The notes under the pieces were generated by a model, which saw only the letters and a list, made by a program, of their open reading frames with translations, searched no databases and had not been told where the DNA came from. The position numbers and the translations under genes are program-made. From NCBI GenBank assembly GCA_036005605.1, contig DASYQJ010000281.1, forward strand, positions 1 through 23,965: a stretch of DNA of 23,965 nt, in the 5' to 3' direction. Every line of letters starts with the position of its first letter. Positions within the stretch are counted from its first letter, which is position 1. This document shows positions 6,556 to 14,136 of this stretch, piece by piece. This stretch comes from JALZAA01 sp036005605 (lineage in GTDB: Bacteria > Actinomycetota > Acidimicrobiia > IMCC26256 > JACDBD01).

Positions 6556-6598
6556 TTAGCTATCTGGATAACTATTTACTACTACGTTAACTATCTGG
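6556..6598. promoter_or_regulatory. AT-rich repeat/palindrome block between cupin and YqgE genes
   Basis: In a GC-rich window, these 43 bases are strikingly AT-rich. TAGCTATC (6557-6564), spacer TG, then GATAACTA (6567-6574) form an imperfect palindrome with 7 of 8 arm positions paired. TAACTAT repeats at 6569-6575 and 6588-6594, and CTATCTGG repeats at 6560-6567 and 6591-6598. This looks like a regulator-binding site with an extra half-site, in style like MarR-type operators, placed in a divergent promoter. The regulator is not identifiable. Confidence 0.55.
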
Positions 6599-6636
6599 CG
6601 TCAACCCGTGTCCTGCGGGCGGGCCATCATCGAGGG

Positions 6637-7191
6637 GTGAGCGATTCGGCCCGCGGACGTCTTCTCGTCGCCACGCCCACGCTGTACGACCCGAACTTCT
6701 TCCGCTCGGTCGTGCTCGTCCTCGAGCACGGCGAGGACGGGGCCCTCGGAGTGGTCCTCAACCGGCCGAGCGAGACCGCCGTGGGCGAGACGTTGCCGGA
6801 CTGGAACCGGCTGGCGTCGGACCCGGGCGTCGTGTTCGTCGGCGGCCCGGTGTCGCCCGACGCCGCCATCGGCGTCGCCCGCGCCGGCACCTCGGATCAG
6901 ACCGAGGGATGGGCGCCGCTGTTCGGTTCCCTCGGGACGGTCGACCTGGGACGCCCCCCGGTCGAGCTCCCCGTCGACGTCCAGAACCTACGGGTCTTCG
7001 CCGGGTACGCCGGTTGGACGGAAGGGCAGCTCGACGGCGAGCTCGACGACGGCGGCTGGTTCGTCGTCGACGCCGCCCCCGACGACGTGTTCACCGCCGA
7101 GCCGGCCCGCCTGTGGGTCTCGGTCCTCCGCCGCCAGGGAGGCCGGCTGGCCATGTTCGCCACCGCTCCCCCGCATCCGTCGCAGAACTGA
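6637..7191 (+). CDS. YqgE/AlgH family protein
   Basis: A 184-residue protein covering the whole YqgE/AlgH (UPF0301) family. It opens ARGRLLVATPTLYDPNFFRS, then VVLVLEHGEDGALGVVLNRP (starting at 25), FVGGPVSP (67-74) and the C-terminal hallmark FAGYAGWTEGQLDGEL (121-136). The family is widespread and its molecular role is not settled. GTG 6637 is chosen because homologous proteins start just before the RGxLLVATP stretch; the GAGG immediately before it is too close to be a normal ribosome binding site, so the start may be leaderless or slightly different. The stop TGA shares one base with the ATG of the NYN gene, so the two are one operon. Confidence 0.93.
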   Translation: MSDSARGRLLVATPTLYDPNFFRSVVLVLEHGEDGALGVVLNRPSETAVGETLPDWNRLASDPGVVFVGGPVSPDAAIGVARAGTSDQTEGWAPLFGSLGTVDLGRPPVELPVDVQNLRVFAGYAGWTEGQLDGELDDGGWFVVDAAPDDVFTAEPARLWVSVLRRQGGRLAMFATAPPHPSQN

Positions 7192-7583
7192 TGGCGCGCA
7201 CCGTCGTCGACGGGATGAACGTCATCGGATCCCGGCCCGATGGTTGGTGGCGCGATCGCGACGCGGCGGCGCGGCGACTGCTGGCCCGCCTGCAACACGC
7301 CGCGACGCGTTCGCGGGACGCGCTCACACTGGTGCTCGACGGCCGGCCGCCCGCGGACCTGGCCGAGGGTGTGCACGACGGTGTCGAGGTTCGCTATGCC
7401 CGCCGGCACGGCCGCGACGGGGCCGACGACCGGATCGTCGAGCTCGTCGCCGCCGACTCGGATCCGGCGAGCCTGCGCGTCGTGACGTCCGACCGCGAGC
7501 TCGCCGACCGCGTCACAGCGCTCGGCGCGACGACCGAAGGGGCGGGCGCGTTCCTCCGCCGGCTCGACGACCTCGGCGTGTGA
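7191..7583 (+). CDS. NYN (YacP-like PIN fold) domain protein, putative RNase
   Basis: A 130-residue protein in the NYN/YacP branch of the PIN nuclease fold. The N-terminal strand VVDGMNVIGS (5-14) gives D7 and N10, LTLVLDGRPP (46-55) gives D50, GADDRIVELVAADS (77-90) gives D79/D80, and LRVVTSDRELADRV (95-108) gives D101: the acidic set expected of a metal-dependent nuclease. Relatives include YacP/Rae1, a ribosome-associated mRNA endonuclease in Firmicutes, but that exact role is not implied here. Translation is coupled to the yqgE-like gene through TGATG. The gene converges on the metallopeptidase gene with a 9-bp gap. Confidence 0.88.
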   Translation: MARTVVDGMNVIGSRPDGWWRDRDAAARRLLARLQHAATRSRDALTLVLDGRPPADLAEGVHDGVEVRYARRHGRDGADDRIVELVAADSDPASLRVVTSDRELADRVTALGATTEGAGAFLRRLDDLGV

Positions 7584-7592
7584 CGCGGTCGA

Positions 7593-8978
7593 TCAGCTGC
7601 CGGTGAGCGCGAGGCAGGCCTGCTCGTCCTGGAAGAACCCGAGCCGGAAGGCCTCCATCCGCTCGAACGCGGTGCCGCGAGACGCTTTCTTCGCTTCGAC
7701 GGGATCCGCGAAAACGAGAAACGACTGCACGACCTCGTCGAGATCGCCGGGAGAGAGGGAGAACGACGCCTCACGCGTCTCGAGTTGGCCCCGAGCTTGA
7801 ACGGTGCCCTCCTGGTCGACGGGCACGCTGCCGACCCACGCGCCGGTCAGGCAGTCGGCTTGCAGCCCGATCGTCTTGTTGTCGCCGGCGATGTCGAGGC
7901 GCGCCTGCATCGCAGAGGCCCACGCGTTGCCGACGAGCACAGACACCGCGAAGTCGCCGAACTCCCCGTAGACGCCGCGGACGAGATTCCGGTCGTAGGC
8001 GACGAAGTCCTCGTCCTGGCAGTAGAAGATCGAGTCCTTGTAGTCACTGGCTTTGAAGCCCGAGCAGTTCGGGAGCGAGCCCTTGTCCTTGGGGTTGTAG
8101 GAGACGACGTCGCTCACGCTCTGGTAGGGCTCGCCGCCGAACGTGAACTGGCCCCAGTACAGATCGAGATCTTGCTTGGTGGTCGGGACGACGTCGCGGA
8201 ACGGGAGGTTCCCGCCCTGCGCGACGTCGAGGGCGCTGGTGAAGGGCAGCTCGACGATCAACGGCGGGTTCTCCGTCCACTGGGCGCAGCGCGCGACGCC
8301 GCCTTCGATGCCTTGCTGGAACGCGTTGACGCGGTCGAATCCCGATCCGTGGGCGCCCTTGTTCGTCGGGTCACCGCCGATGGGGTCGCTGAACTCGAGC
8401 ATGCCGGCGAGGCCCTTGTCGAGGTCGCCGGGATCGAGCTTCAGCAGCTTGCTGTCGCCGCTGTCCACGTGCTCGACCCAGGCGCCGGCGAAGCAGTCGG
8501 CCTGGGTTTCGGACAGGACGGTGGCGGGGAACTCCGTCCCGGTCTGCGTCTGGATCACGTGACCCCATTCGTGCGAGAGCACCTGGGCGAGCGTGAACGC
8601 CCCGAACTTCTTGTACAGGCCCGGGAACAGGTCCTGGTTGTCGTAGTTGACGGTCATGTCGAGCGGGCAGTGGAACGCGTTGTGCTTGAAGTCCTTGTAT
8701 GTGGCGCCGCCGCCGGCGCACTCGGTGATCGACGACATTTCGGTCCTCGACGTGTAAGCGTGGATGTGACTCTGCGGCAGCGTCTCATAACGGGCGCCGT
8801 AGACGGCCGGCAGCTGCTCGGACCAGAAGTCTTGGATGTCCCGGATCGACGTCTTGAGGATGCTGTCGTACGGCGCCGTTGGCCGCTGGGCCGTCGCCCC
8901 TGCCGGGCCCGCAGCGACCGCGCCGACCGCGGCCACCACCGCCGCGCTGACGAGCAGCGCCAACCACTTCCTGAACAT
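7593..8978 (-). CDS. Secreted neutral zinc metallopeptidase with tandem, half-inactive repeats
   Basis: A 461-residue protein. Residues 1-30 are a signal peptide (FRKWLALLVSAAVVAAVGAVAAG, cleavage near ATA-QR). Repeat 1 (about 45-235) resembles the YpfJ/neutral zinc metallopeptidase family: HEWGH at 136-140 gives two zinc histidines and the catalytic glutamate, and SETQADC (156-162) gives the third ligand E157. Repeat 2 (about 270-458) aligns with it: FHCPLDMTVNYD with FYCQDEDFVAYD, TQADCFAGAWV with LQADCLTGAWV, LDPGDLDKGLAGMLEFSDP with LSPGDLDEVVQSFLVFADP. In repeat 2 HEWGH has become NAWAS (351-355) and the glutamate is G371, so it cannot bind zinc in this way. Cysteines match between repeats (87/305, 104/320, 162/376, 231/455), suggesting disulfides outside the cell. 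A good ribosome binding site, GGGAGGG, precedes ATG 8978. Confidence 0.9.
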   Translation of the reverse strand: MFRKWLALLVSAAVVAAVGAVAAGPAGATAQRPTAPYDSILKTSIRDIQDFWSEQLPAVYGARYETLPQSHIHAYTSRTEMSSITECAGGGATYKDFKHNAFHCPLDMTVNYDNQDLFPGLYKKFGAFTLAQVLSHEWGHVIQTQTGTEFPATVLSETQADCFAGAWVEHVDSGDSKLLKLDPGDLDKGLAGMLEFSDPIGGDPTNKGAHGSGFDRVNAFQQGIEGGVARCAQWTENPPLIVELPFTSALDVAQGGNLPFRDVVPTTKQDLDLYWGQFTFGGEPYQSVSDVVSYNPKDKGSLPNCSGFKASDYKDSIFYCQDEDFVAYDRNLVRGVYGEFGDFAVSVLVGNAWASAMQARLDIAGDNKTIGLQADCLTGAWVGSVPVDQEGTVQARGQLETREASFSLSPGDLDEVVQSFLVFADPVEAKKASRGTAFERMEAFRLGFFQDEQACLALTGS

Positions 8979-9062
8979 CGGGACCCTCCCCTGCCGCAAG
9001 CCGCGACAGTCTGCCAAATCGGAACGGGATTCGCGCGCAGTGGTCGCTGCTGTACTGGGACC

Positions 9063-10043
9063 GTGGCCGAGCCGCTCTCCACCGCCGTCGAGCGCGGCGA
9101 TCTCGACGAGCTCGTCCGGCTCGTCGACGCGCTGTGCAGAGCCCGCGAGTGGGACCGCCTCGTGGAGCTGCGCGACCGATGCGAACAGGCTGTGGCGCGC
9201 GGGCGCCAGCTGTGGCCCGTCGCCGCGCACGCCGAGTACCGCCTCGCGCTCGAGGCACCGGGACGCTGGGCCGCCGCGGTGCTCGTCGACGGCGCGGGCC
9301 GGTTCGCGCCGGGTCCCCTGCCCGAAGTGGCGGCGTCGACGCACGAGTGGGCCGACCTCGCACCACACGCCCCGCCCGGGCCGGCGGCTGTGCTCGCCGC
9401 CCACGAGCGCGTGCTGCGGGGCGAGGACCTCACGGGTGAGACGCTCCCCGGTCCGCCGGTGCTCGACCTGCCCCTCCGTCTCGCCGGCTGGGAGCCCGAG
9501 TACCTCCTCGCGCACTACCGGCCCGACGGCGTGGATCTGCCGGGACCACAGTCGCCCGCGCTGACGCCGGTCGAGGTTCCGTCGCGGTCGCCGGACGGGA
9601 GCCACGATCCGGCGACTCGCGCGCTCCTCGACGCGGTGCGGGCGTGGACCGAAGGCTCGGAAGGGCGAGCCGAGGCGACCACGGTGCACGGCGACGCGCT
9701 CGCCGCGATCACGGCGCTGGGACGCGATCGAGTGCGGATGGCGGAGCTCACTCCTTCCGCGGCCCTGTGCACGCTCGCGTGGGCGGGCGCGAGCGGCGGC
9801 GCGCACGCCCGACGGCCCGGCGCGGCGGCGGGACGCTTCGCCGCGTGGTGGGCGGGCGCGGCGCTCACCGGTCTGCTCGACGAGTGGCCCGTCGACGCCG
9901 CGCCGCTCGGAGACGCGTTGACGCGGTTGCGTTGGTACGAGTGGGACAGCGGCGGGTCCGCAACCGGCTGGCGACTGCACCTTGCGATCGAAGACCCGTC
10001 GTCCGACCGCAGCTGGGCGGTCGCCGCCGTCGATCTGGCGTAG
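9063..10043 (+). CDS. Protein of unknown function, alanine-rich, 326 residues
   Basis: I do not recognise this protein with confidence. From GTG 9063 it encodes 326 residues. The N-terminal 50 residues are helical and repeat-like (STAVERGDLDELVRLVDALCRAREWDRL). The middle has a proline-rich segment (about 155-190), and the C-terminal part carries a distinctive CTLAWAGASGGAHARRPGAAAGR stretch starting near residue 238, followed by WWAGAALTGLLDEWP and a C-terminal strand WRLHLAIEDPSSDRSWAVAAVD. The GGAHxRRxGAAAGRF pattern recalls a DUF of actinobacteria (possibly DUF6183), held only tentatively. No signal peptide or membrane helix is evident. Codon use in the third position is strongly GC, as in its neighbours, which supports a real gene. 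It diverges from the metallopeptidase gene and precedes the thioesterase by 29 bases. Confidence 0.75.
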   Translation: MAEPLSTAVERGDLDELVRLVDALCRAREWDRLVELRDRCEQAVARGRQLWPVAAHAEYRLALEAPGRWAAAVLVDGAGRFAPGPLPEVAASTHEWADLAPHAPPGPAAVLAAHERVLRGEDLTGETLPGPPVLDLPLRLAGWEPEYLLAHYRPDGVDLPGPQSPALTPVEVPSRSPDGSHDPATRALLDAVRAWTEGSEGRAEATTVHGDALAAITALGRDRVRMAELTPSAALCTLAWAGASGGAHARRPGAAAGRFAAWWAGAALTGLLDEWPVDAAPLGDALTRLRWYEWDSGGSATGWRLHLAIEDPSSDRSWAVAAVDLA

Positions 10044-10060
10044 CACGCGCGTCCGGCCCC

Positions 10061-10066
10061 TAGATT
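10061..10066 (+). promoter_or_regulatory. Candidate -10 box TAGATT for leaderless thioesterase gene
   Basis: TAGATT ends 6 bases before GTG 10073, with no ribosome binding site between. It lies after the stop of the preceding gene (10041-10043), so the thioesterase-LLM pair may have its own promoter. No good -35 element is visible. Confidence 0.45.
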
Positions 10067-10072
10067 TGCGGG

Positions 10073-10936
10073 GTGGACGCACTCCGGTTCTTCGGGCTCG
10101 CGCGCACCGACGACCCCTGCGTCTGGCAGATGCCCGTCGTCCCGGCGCTGTGCTCGGGGCGAGGAACGCTGTTCGGGGGAGCCGGCCTCGGCGCCGCCAT
10201 CGAGGCCCTCGAGCGCACGACCGGGCGGCCATTGGTGTGGGCGACCGCCCAGTACCTCTCGTACGCGCGACCGCCGTCGGTCGTGGACATCGACATCACG
10301 GAGATCGTGCGGGGCCACCGCTCCTCCCAGGCGCGGGCGGTCGCCCGGGTCGACGGAGAGGAGATCTTCACCGTGAACGGCGCGCTCGGTGTCCGCGACT
10401 TCGCGTTGTCGGGCTCGTGGGCGATCCGGCCCGACGTGCCGCCGCCGGGTGACAGCCCGCCGCGCGACCGGCTGCCACGACACGAGGGAACGATCATGGA
10501 CCGCCTCGAGACCAAGCTTGCCGCCGGTCGCTCCATGTACGACCTCCCCGGCCCACCCGGCGACGGGCGGGCGTCGCTCTGGGTGCACCTCCCCTCGCTC
10601 GACATGTCGGCAGCGGCGCTCGCGATCGTGGGCGACTTTGTGCCGTTCGGAGTCGGACAGGCGCTCGGCGCGCACGCCGGCGGCAACAGCCTCGACAACA
10701 CGCTGCGGGTCGTGACCCGGCACCCGACGGAATGGATCCTGGCCGACGTGCGCGTCCACGCCGTGGAGCACGGCTTCGGGCACGGACTGGTGCACCTGTG
10801 GGCCGAGGACGGCACATTGCTCGCGACTGCGAGCCAGTCGGCCATCGTGCGCGAGCACCGCAACTGGGGCGAGGATGATGTCGCCGCGGCGCGAGACGCC
10901 GGGGCGACGGCACCGGACGAGGGGGAAAGCACATGA
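10073..10936 (+). CDS. TesB-like double-hotdog acyl-CoA thioesterase family protein
   Basis: A 287-residue protein with two hotdog-like halves. The first half contains GTLFGGAGLGAAIEALERTTGRPLVWATAQYLSYARP (residues about 31-67), where GG at the start of a long helix is the usual hotdog nucleus and the QYLSYARPPSVVDIDITEI strands follow. The second half has SLWVHLPSLDMS, FGVGQALGAHAGGNSLDNTLRV and WILADVRVHAVEHGFGHGLVHLWAEDGTLLATASQ, typical of TesB/4HBT_3 proteins. It probably hydrolyses acyl-CoA esters in the cytosol; the chain specificity is unknown. GTG 10073 is favoured because TAGATT lies 6 bases upstream. Its TGA overlaps the LLM start as ATGA (10933-10936), so the two are translationally coupled and may act on one acyl-CoA pathway. 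Confidence 0.85.
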   Translation: MDALRFFGLARTDDPCVWQMPVVPALCSGRGTLFGGAGLGAAIEALERTTGRPLVWATAQYLSYARPPSVVDIDITEIVRGHRSSQARAVARVDGEEIFTVNGALGVRDFALSGSWAIRPDVPPPGDSPPRDRLPRHEGTIMDRLETKLAAGRSMYDLPGPPGDGRASLWVHLPSLDMSAAALAIVGDFVPFGVGQALGAHAGGNSLDNTLRVVTRHPTEWILADVRVHAVEHGFGHGLVHLWAEDGTLLATASQSAIVREHRNWGEDDVAAARDAGATAPDEGEST

Positions 10937-11922
10937 GCGTCCCGCAGCGCTACGGCATCACGGTGCCGTTCGACGGCGTCCCGCTGCACGCGCACCGGGA
11001 GTGGTTCGAGGAGATCGCCGCGCTCGGGTACACGGACCTCTGGTCGGCGGAGTCGGGCGGCACCGACGCGTTCACACCGCTCGCGCTGGCTGCCGCGTGG
11101 ACACCGTCGCTGCGGCTCGGGACCGCCATCGTTCCCGCCTTCACACGCGGCGCGGCAACGCTCGCGGAGAGCGTCGCCAGCATGGTGCAGGCCGCGCCCG
11201 GGCGGTTTGCGCTGGGGATTGGCACCTCGTCGAACGTCATCGTCGAGAACTGGAACGGCATCCCCTTCGAGGAGCCGTACCGCCGCGTGCGCGACACGAT
11301 CCGCTTCCTCCGTACCGCGCTCGCCGGCGAGAAGGTCACGCACGAGTACGACACGTTCGCGGTGAAGGGCTTCCGGCTCGGCATCCGCGTCGACGAGATC
11401 CCGCCGATCCTCGTCGCCGCGTTGCGGCCCGGCATGCTCCGCCTCGCCGGACGTGAAGGCGACGGCGCCATCATCAACTGGCTCTCCGCCGACGACGTCA
11501 AGACCGTGGTGCCGCACGTCGGCGAGGACAAGGAGATCGTCGCCCGCATCTTCGTGCTGCCGACCGACAACGAAGAGGCCGTCCGCTTCATCGGCAAGCG
11601 CGCCATCGCCGCCTACCTCAACGTCCCGGTGTACGCCGCGTTCCACGCCTGGCTCGGCCGGGGCGAGACCCTCCAGCCGATGTGGGACGCATGGAAGGCC
11701 GGTGACCGTGAGGCCGCGACCGCGGCCATCCCGGACGAGCTCGTCAACGCGCTCGTGGTCCACGGCACGCCGGCGCAGATCCGCGAGCACCTCGAGCGCT
11801 ACGCCGCGAACGGCGTCACGACCCCCGCGCCCGCATTCCTCGCCGGTCCCGACGAGGCGCGCCGGGCGTTGCGCGAGGCCGCTCCCAACGCCGCAAAGCG
11901 CGGCGTCAAGCGACCTGCTTGA
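10933..11922 (+). CDS. LLM class F420-dependent oxidoreductase
   Basis: A 329-residue luciferase-like TIM barrel. The first strand and helix read RYGITVPFDGVPLHAHREWFEEIAALGYTDLWSAESGGTDAFTPLALAAAWTPSLRLGTAIVPAFTRG (residues 6 on), matching F420-dependent enzymes where the ESGG/TDAFTPL region shapes the cofactor pocket. GRFALGIGTSSNVIVENWNGIPFEEPYRRVRDTIRFLR (starting about 90) and PPILVAALRPGMLRLAGREGDGAIINWLSADDV (starting about 157) are family hallmarks. F420 use is inferred from the family; the substrate is unknown. The start overlaps the thioesterase stop. The 3' end overlaps the desaturase 3' end by 17 bases in convergent orientation. Confidence 0.9.
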   Translation: MSVPQRYGITVPFDGVPLHAHREWFEEIAALGYTDLWSAESGGTDAFTPLALAAAWTPSLRLGTAIVPAFTRGAATLAESVASMVQAAPGRFALGIGTSSNVIVENWNGIPFEEPYRRVRDTIRFLRTALAGEKVTHEYDTFAVKGFRLGIRVDEIPPILVAALRPGMLRLAGREGDGAIINWLSADDVKTVVPHVGEDKEIVARIFVLPTDNEEAVRFIGKRAIAAYLNVPVYAAFHAWLGRGETLQPMWDAWKAGDREAATAAIPDELVNALVVHGTPAQIREHLERYAANGVTTPAPAFLAGPDEARRALREAAPNAAKRGVKRPA

Positions 11923-12637
11923 GCTTCACCTCGTCGTGCCGGACAGTCGCCTGCCGGCATCGGATGAGCGCGCGCGTCACCCACCAGCCGGGGTCGATCT
12001 CGCCGGGAGCAAGGGCGAAGCGGGCCGACGTGGGAGCGGCATGGTGGTTGTTGTGCAGCCCCTCGCCGGCGGTGATGAGCGCGAGCCATTGCGAGTTCCC
12101 GGCCGGGTTGTCGTACGGTCGCCGCCCACGGGTGTGTCCGATGGCGTTGATGGCCCCGCTGAGCATCACGTAGCTCACGGCGTGTACCGCGGCCGCCAGC
12201 AATCCGGTCGCCCAGCCGAACGTCACGCACAGGATCCCGATCCCGATCGCGAGGCCGAGGATGCCGTGGTTGAAGAACCAGCGATCGAGCCGATCCTGGG
12301 GAACATCGCGCGCGTAGCGCCTGACTGTGAGCTCGTCACGCGCGACGCGCCGGTACAACCCGGCGTTGGCGAGTTGCACGCGCCAGAACCCGAGGACCCG
12401 CGGGCTGTGGGGGTCGGCGGGCGTGTCCGACGTCGCGTGGTGGCGGCGATGCACCGCGACCCATTCCCGCGGGCGCATGCCGGTGGTGATCCACAGCACC
12501 ACACGACAGAAGAGCACCGATGGCCCGCGCAGCGTGAGCGCGCGGTGGGCAAGCGTGCGGTGCAGGTACACGGTCGTCGCGACGATCGAGATCTGGGTCA
12601 CGACGAGGCCGGCCAGCACGGCAATGGGCACGTTCAC
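11906..12637 (-). CDS. Acyl-CoA / fatty acid desaturase (short form)
   Basis: A 243-residue membrane-bound di-iron desaturase. The three histidine clusters are HRTLAHR (26-32), HRRHH (63-67) and HNNHH (about 200-204), separated by hydrophobic stretches (about 4-22, 38-54, 130-165). It would insert a double bond into an acyl-CoA or acyl-lipid chain at the membrane. At 243 residues it is shorter than many SCD/DesA3-like enzymes (roughly 300-420), mainly by lacking long termini; all three boxes are intact, so it is probably active. GTG 12637 is supported by GAGGAG (minus strand 12644-12649). A perfect palindrome overlaps its likely promoter and the divergent gene is a TetR regulator, so repression by that regulator is likely. 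The electron donor is not encoded nearby. Confidence 0.93.
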   Translation of the reverse strand: MNVPIAVLAGLVVTQISIVATTVYLHRTLAHRALTLRGPSVLFCRVVLWITTGMRPREWVAVHRRHHATSDTPADPHSPRVLGFWRVQLANAGLYRRVARDELTVRRYARDVPQDRLDRWFFNHGILGLAIGIGILCVTFGWATGLLAAAVHAVSYVMLSGAINAIGHTRGRRPYDNPAGNSQWLALITAGEGLHNNHHAAPTSARFALAPGEIDPGWWVTRALIRCRQATVRHDEVKLKQVA

Positions 12638-12685
12638 AGATGGCTCCTCGCGGTCTGAAGATCCGCCCTCACTCCGGATGGTAGC

Positions 12686-12703
12686 CTACCTACCAGTAGG
12701 TAG
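12686..12703. promoter_or_regulatory. Perfect 18-bp palindrome, likely TetR operator
   Basis: CTACCTAC, spacer CA, GTAGGTAG: all 8 arm positions pair. It lies between the desaturase (minus) and TetR (plus) starts. On the minus strand TAGGCT (12688-12683) could be the desaturase -10 box and overlaps the palindrome edge, so a bound dimer would block the desaturase promoter. Size and symmetry suit TetR-family operators. Confidence 0.75.
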
Positions 12704-12786
12704 AGAGCGCGGCGGCTCCACCGGACGTCCGTCACGTGCCGCTGTCCCCGCCACGCCGGCGGCCACGGCGTACCCTCGCGCCCGGC

Positions 12787-13407
12787 ATGGAGACCGTCGC
12801 GATGGAGAGCAGCCAGGGCACGAAGGCCCTCATCCTCGATGTCGCTCTCGACCGGTTCGCCGAGCACGGCTACAGCGGCACCACCCTGAACGAGATCGCC
12901 GACAAGGTCGGGATCCGCCGCCCGAGCCTCCTGCACCACTTCCCTTCGAAGGAGGCGCTGTACCGCGCCGTTCTGCTCGACGCCTTCGCCGACTGGTTCG
13001 CGCTGGTCGACGAGGCGGTCGCCGGCCCCCAGAAGCGCGGGTGGCCGCAGGTCGAGCGCGTGCTGCGAGCCGCGTTCTTGTTCTTCGAAGAGCACCCCGA
13101 GTTCGTGCGCCTGGCGCGCTGGGAGGCGCTCGAGGGTGGGCCGATGCTGTCGGCGGAGCTGGGAACGATGTTGCAGCCCTTGTTCGAACGGGGAACCGAG
13201 TTCCTGGAGCGCGAGATGGACGCGGGCCGGCTGCGGCGTTACGACGCGCGCCAGCTGCTGCTCACGGGCTACGGCGCGGTGCTCTCGTATCTCTCGGACG
13301 CGCCGTTGATCACTTCGTTGCTCGGCGCCGACCCGTTGGGCCCGGCCATGCTCGCCAAGCGACGTGACCACGTCGTCGACGTGCTCCGCAACGCGCTGGA
13401 GCCCTAA
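12787..13407 (+). CDS. TetR/AcrR family regulator, probably of the desaturase
   Basis: A TetR-type regulator of about 206 residues. The DNA-binding head is KALILDVALDRFAEHGYSGTTLNEIADKVGIRRPSLLHHFPSKEALYRAVL, starting about residue 12, with a helix-turn-helix ending in LLHHF. The C-terminal ligand domain has FLFFEEHPEFVRLARWEALEGGP and a helix with LLLTGYGAVLSYLSDAPLITSLLG. The start is uncertain: ATG 12787 has TACCCT ten bases upstream but no ribosome binding site, while ATG 12802 is also possible; an extension to 12736 is arginine and proline rich and unlikely. It diverges from the desaturase across the 12686-12703 palindrome. By analogy with TetR-type control of desaturases elsewhere it may sense acyl-CoA. 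Its stop overlaps the stop of the convergent MDMPI gene by 4 bases. Confidence 0.92.
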   Translation: METVAMESSQGTKALILDVALDRFAEHGYSGTTLNEIADKVGIRRPSLLHHFPSKEALYRAVLLDAFADWFALVDEAVAGPQKRGWPQVERVLRAAFLFFEEHPEFVRLARWEALEGGPMLSAELGTMLQPLFERGTEFLEREMDAGRLRRYDARQLLLTGYGAVLSYLSDAPLITSLLGADPLGPAMLAKRRDHVVDVLRNALEP

Positions 13408-14129
13408 CCGAAGCTCGCGTGCTTGCGGAACCGCTCGAACAGCGGCGCGTCGCCGAACACGTCGGTGGCGCCCATGGTCTTGCGCCCCATCAGCACGAGC
13501 AGCACATCCGACGCGGGGCCGCGCACGGCGACGTCGCCCTTCGCGTGCTCGCGGGTGAGGTGGATCCCTTCGGCGTCGAGTCGTACCAGCCACTCCCCCG
13601 GCGTGTCGGTGGTGTGGAGATGGATGGACCCGGCCTCGGGGAAGCGTCGACCTCGGAACGCGCCGAGGATCCCGAGGTACTCGTCGACACCGTCGGCCGC
13701 GAGCTCGGGCTCGACGGCGTTTGCCTCCCCGCCCGCGTTCTGGGCATCCCAGCGGTGCATGGCGGTCTCGTGGGTGGTGCGCCGGGCCCAGAAGCCGACG
13801 CTGCGGTCGAAGGGCACCCACGTCCAGCAGGGTTTCCCCGGGTCCGTCGCCGCGAGCTTGGTCGCCAGCATCTCGGCGCCGGTCTCCAGCCAGTCGGGAA
13901 TCGCATCGTCGGCAGGAGGTTCCTCGCGCCGTTTGAAGGCCTTGCCGTCGGGCGGCTGGTCGAGGTTCCCTGCCACCCATCGGTGGTGCGACCCGAGATG
14001 GTGGGCGAGGTCACGCATCTCCCACTCCGGGCACGACGGCACGGCTGTCTCCATCGGAATGTCGCGCGCCGCCCGGGCGGCCGCGCTGCCGTTCCATCGC
14101 AGCGCCGCGATGTAGTCGCCGTGTTCCAC
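13404..14129 (-). CDS. Maleylpyruvate isomerase (MDMPI) family mycothiol-dependent enzyme
   Basis: A 241-residue protein. The N-terminal DinB-like helical bundle (MDMPI_N) shows VPSCPEWEMRDLAHHLGSHHRW (starting about 37), with histidines for a metal site, and WARRTTHETAMHRWDAQ (about 119-135), the second conserved histidine cluster. The C-terminal part (about 150-241) matches the MDMPI C-terminal domain, ending in the usual VRGPASDVLLVLMGR segment. Family members use mycothiol, and the exact reaction varies, so I do not claim maleylpyruvate isomerisation. GTG 14129 is chosen because TAGCGT lies 7 bases upstream with no ribosome binding site, which suggests leaderless transcription. Its stop overlaps the TetR stop in convergent orientation. 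Confidence 0.88.
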   Translation of the reverse strand: MEHGDYIAALRWNGSAAARAARDIPMETAVPSCPEWEMRDLAHHLGSHHRWVAGNLDQPPDGKAFKRREEPPADDAIPDWLETGAEMLATKLAATDPGKPCWTWVPFDRSVGFWARRTTHETAMHRWDAQNAGGEANAVEPELAADGVDEYLGILGAFRGRRFPEAGSIHLHTTDTPGEWLVRLDAEGIHLTREHAKGDVAVRGPASDVLLVLMGRKTMGATDVFGDAPLFERFRKHASFG

Positions 14130-14136
14130 GCAGCGA

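Noticed and set aside
10060..11790. Long minus-strand open frames over the thioesterase and LLM genes
   Set aside because: The plus-strand proteins have family hallmarks and coupled starts; the minus-strand frames are compositionally biased shadows.
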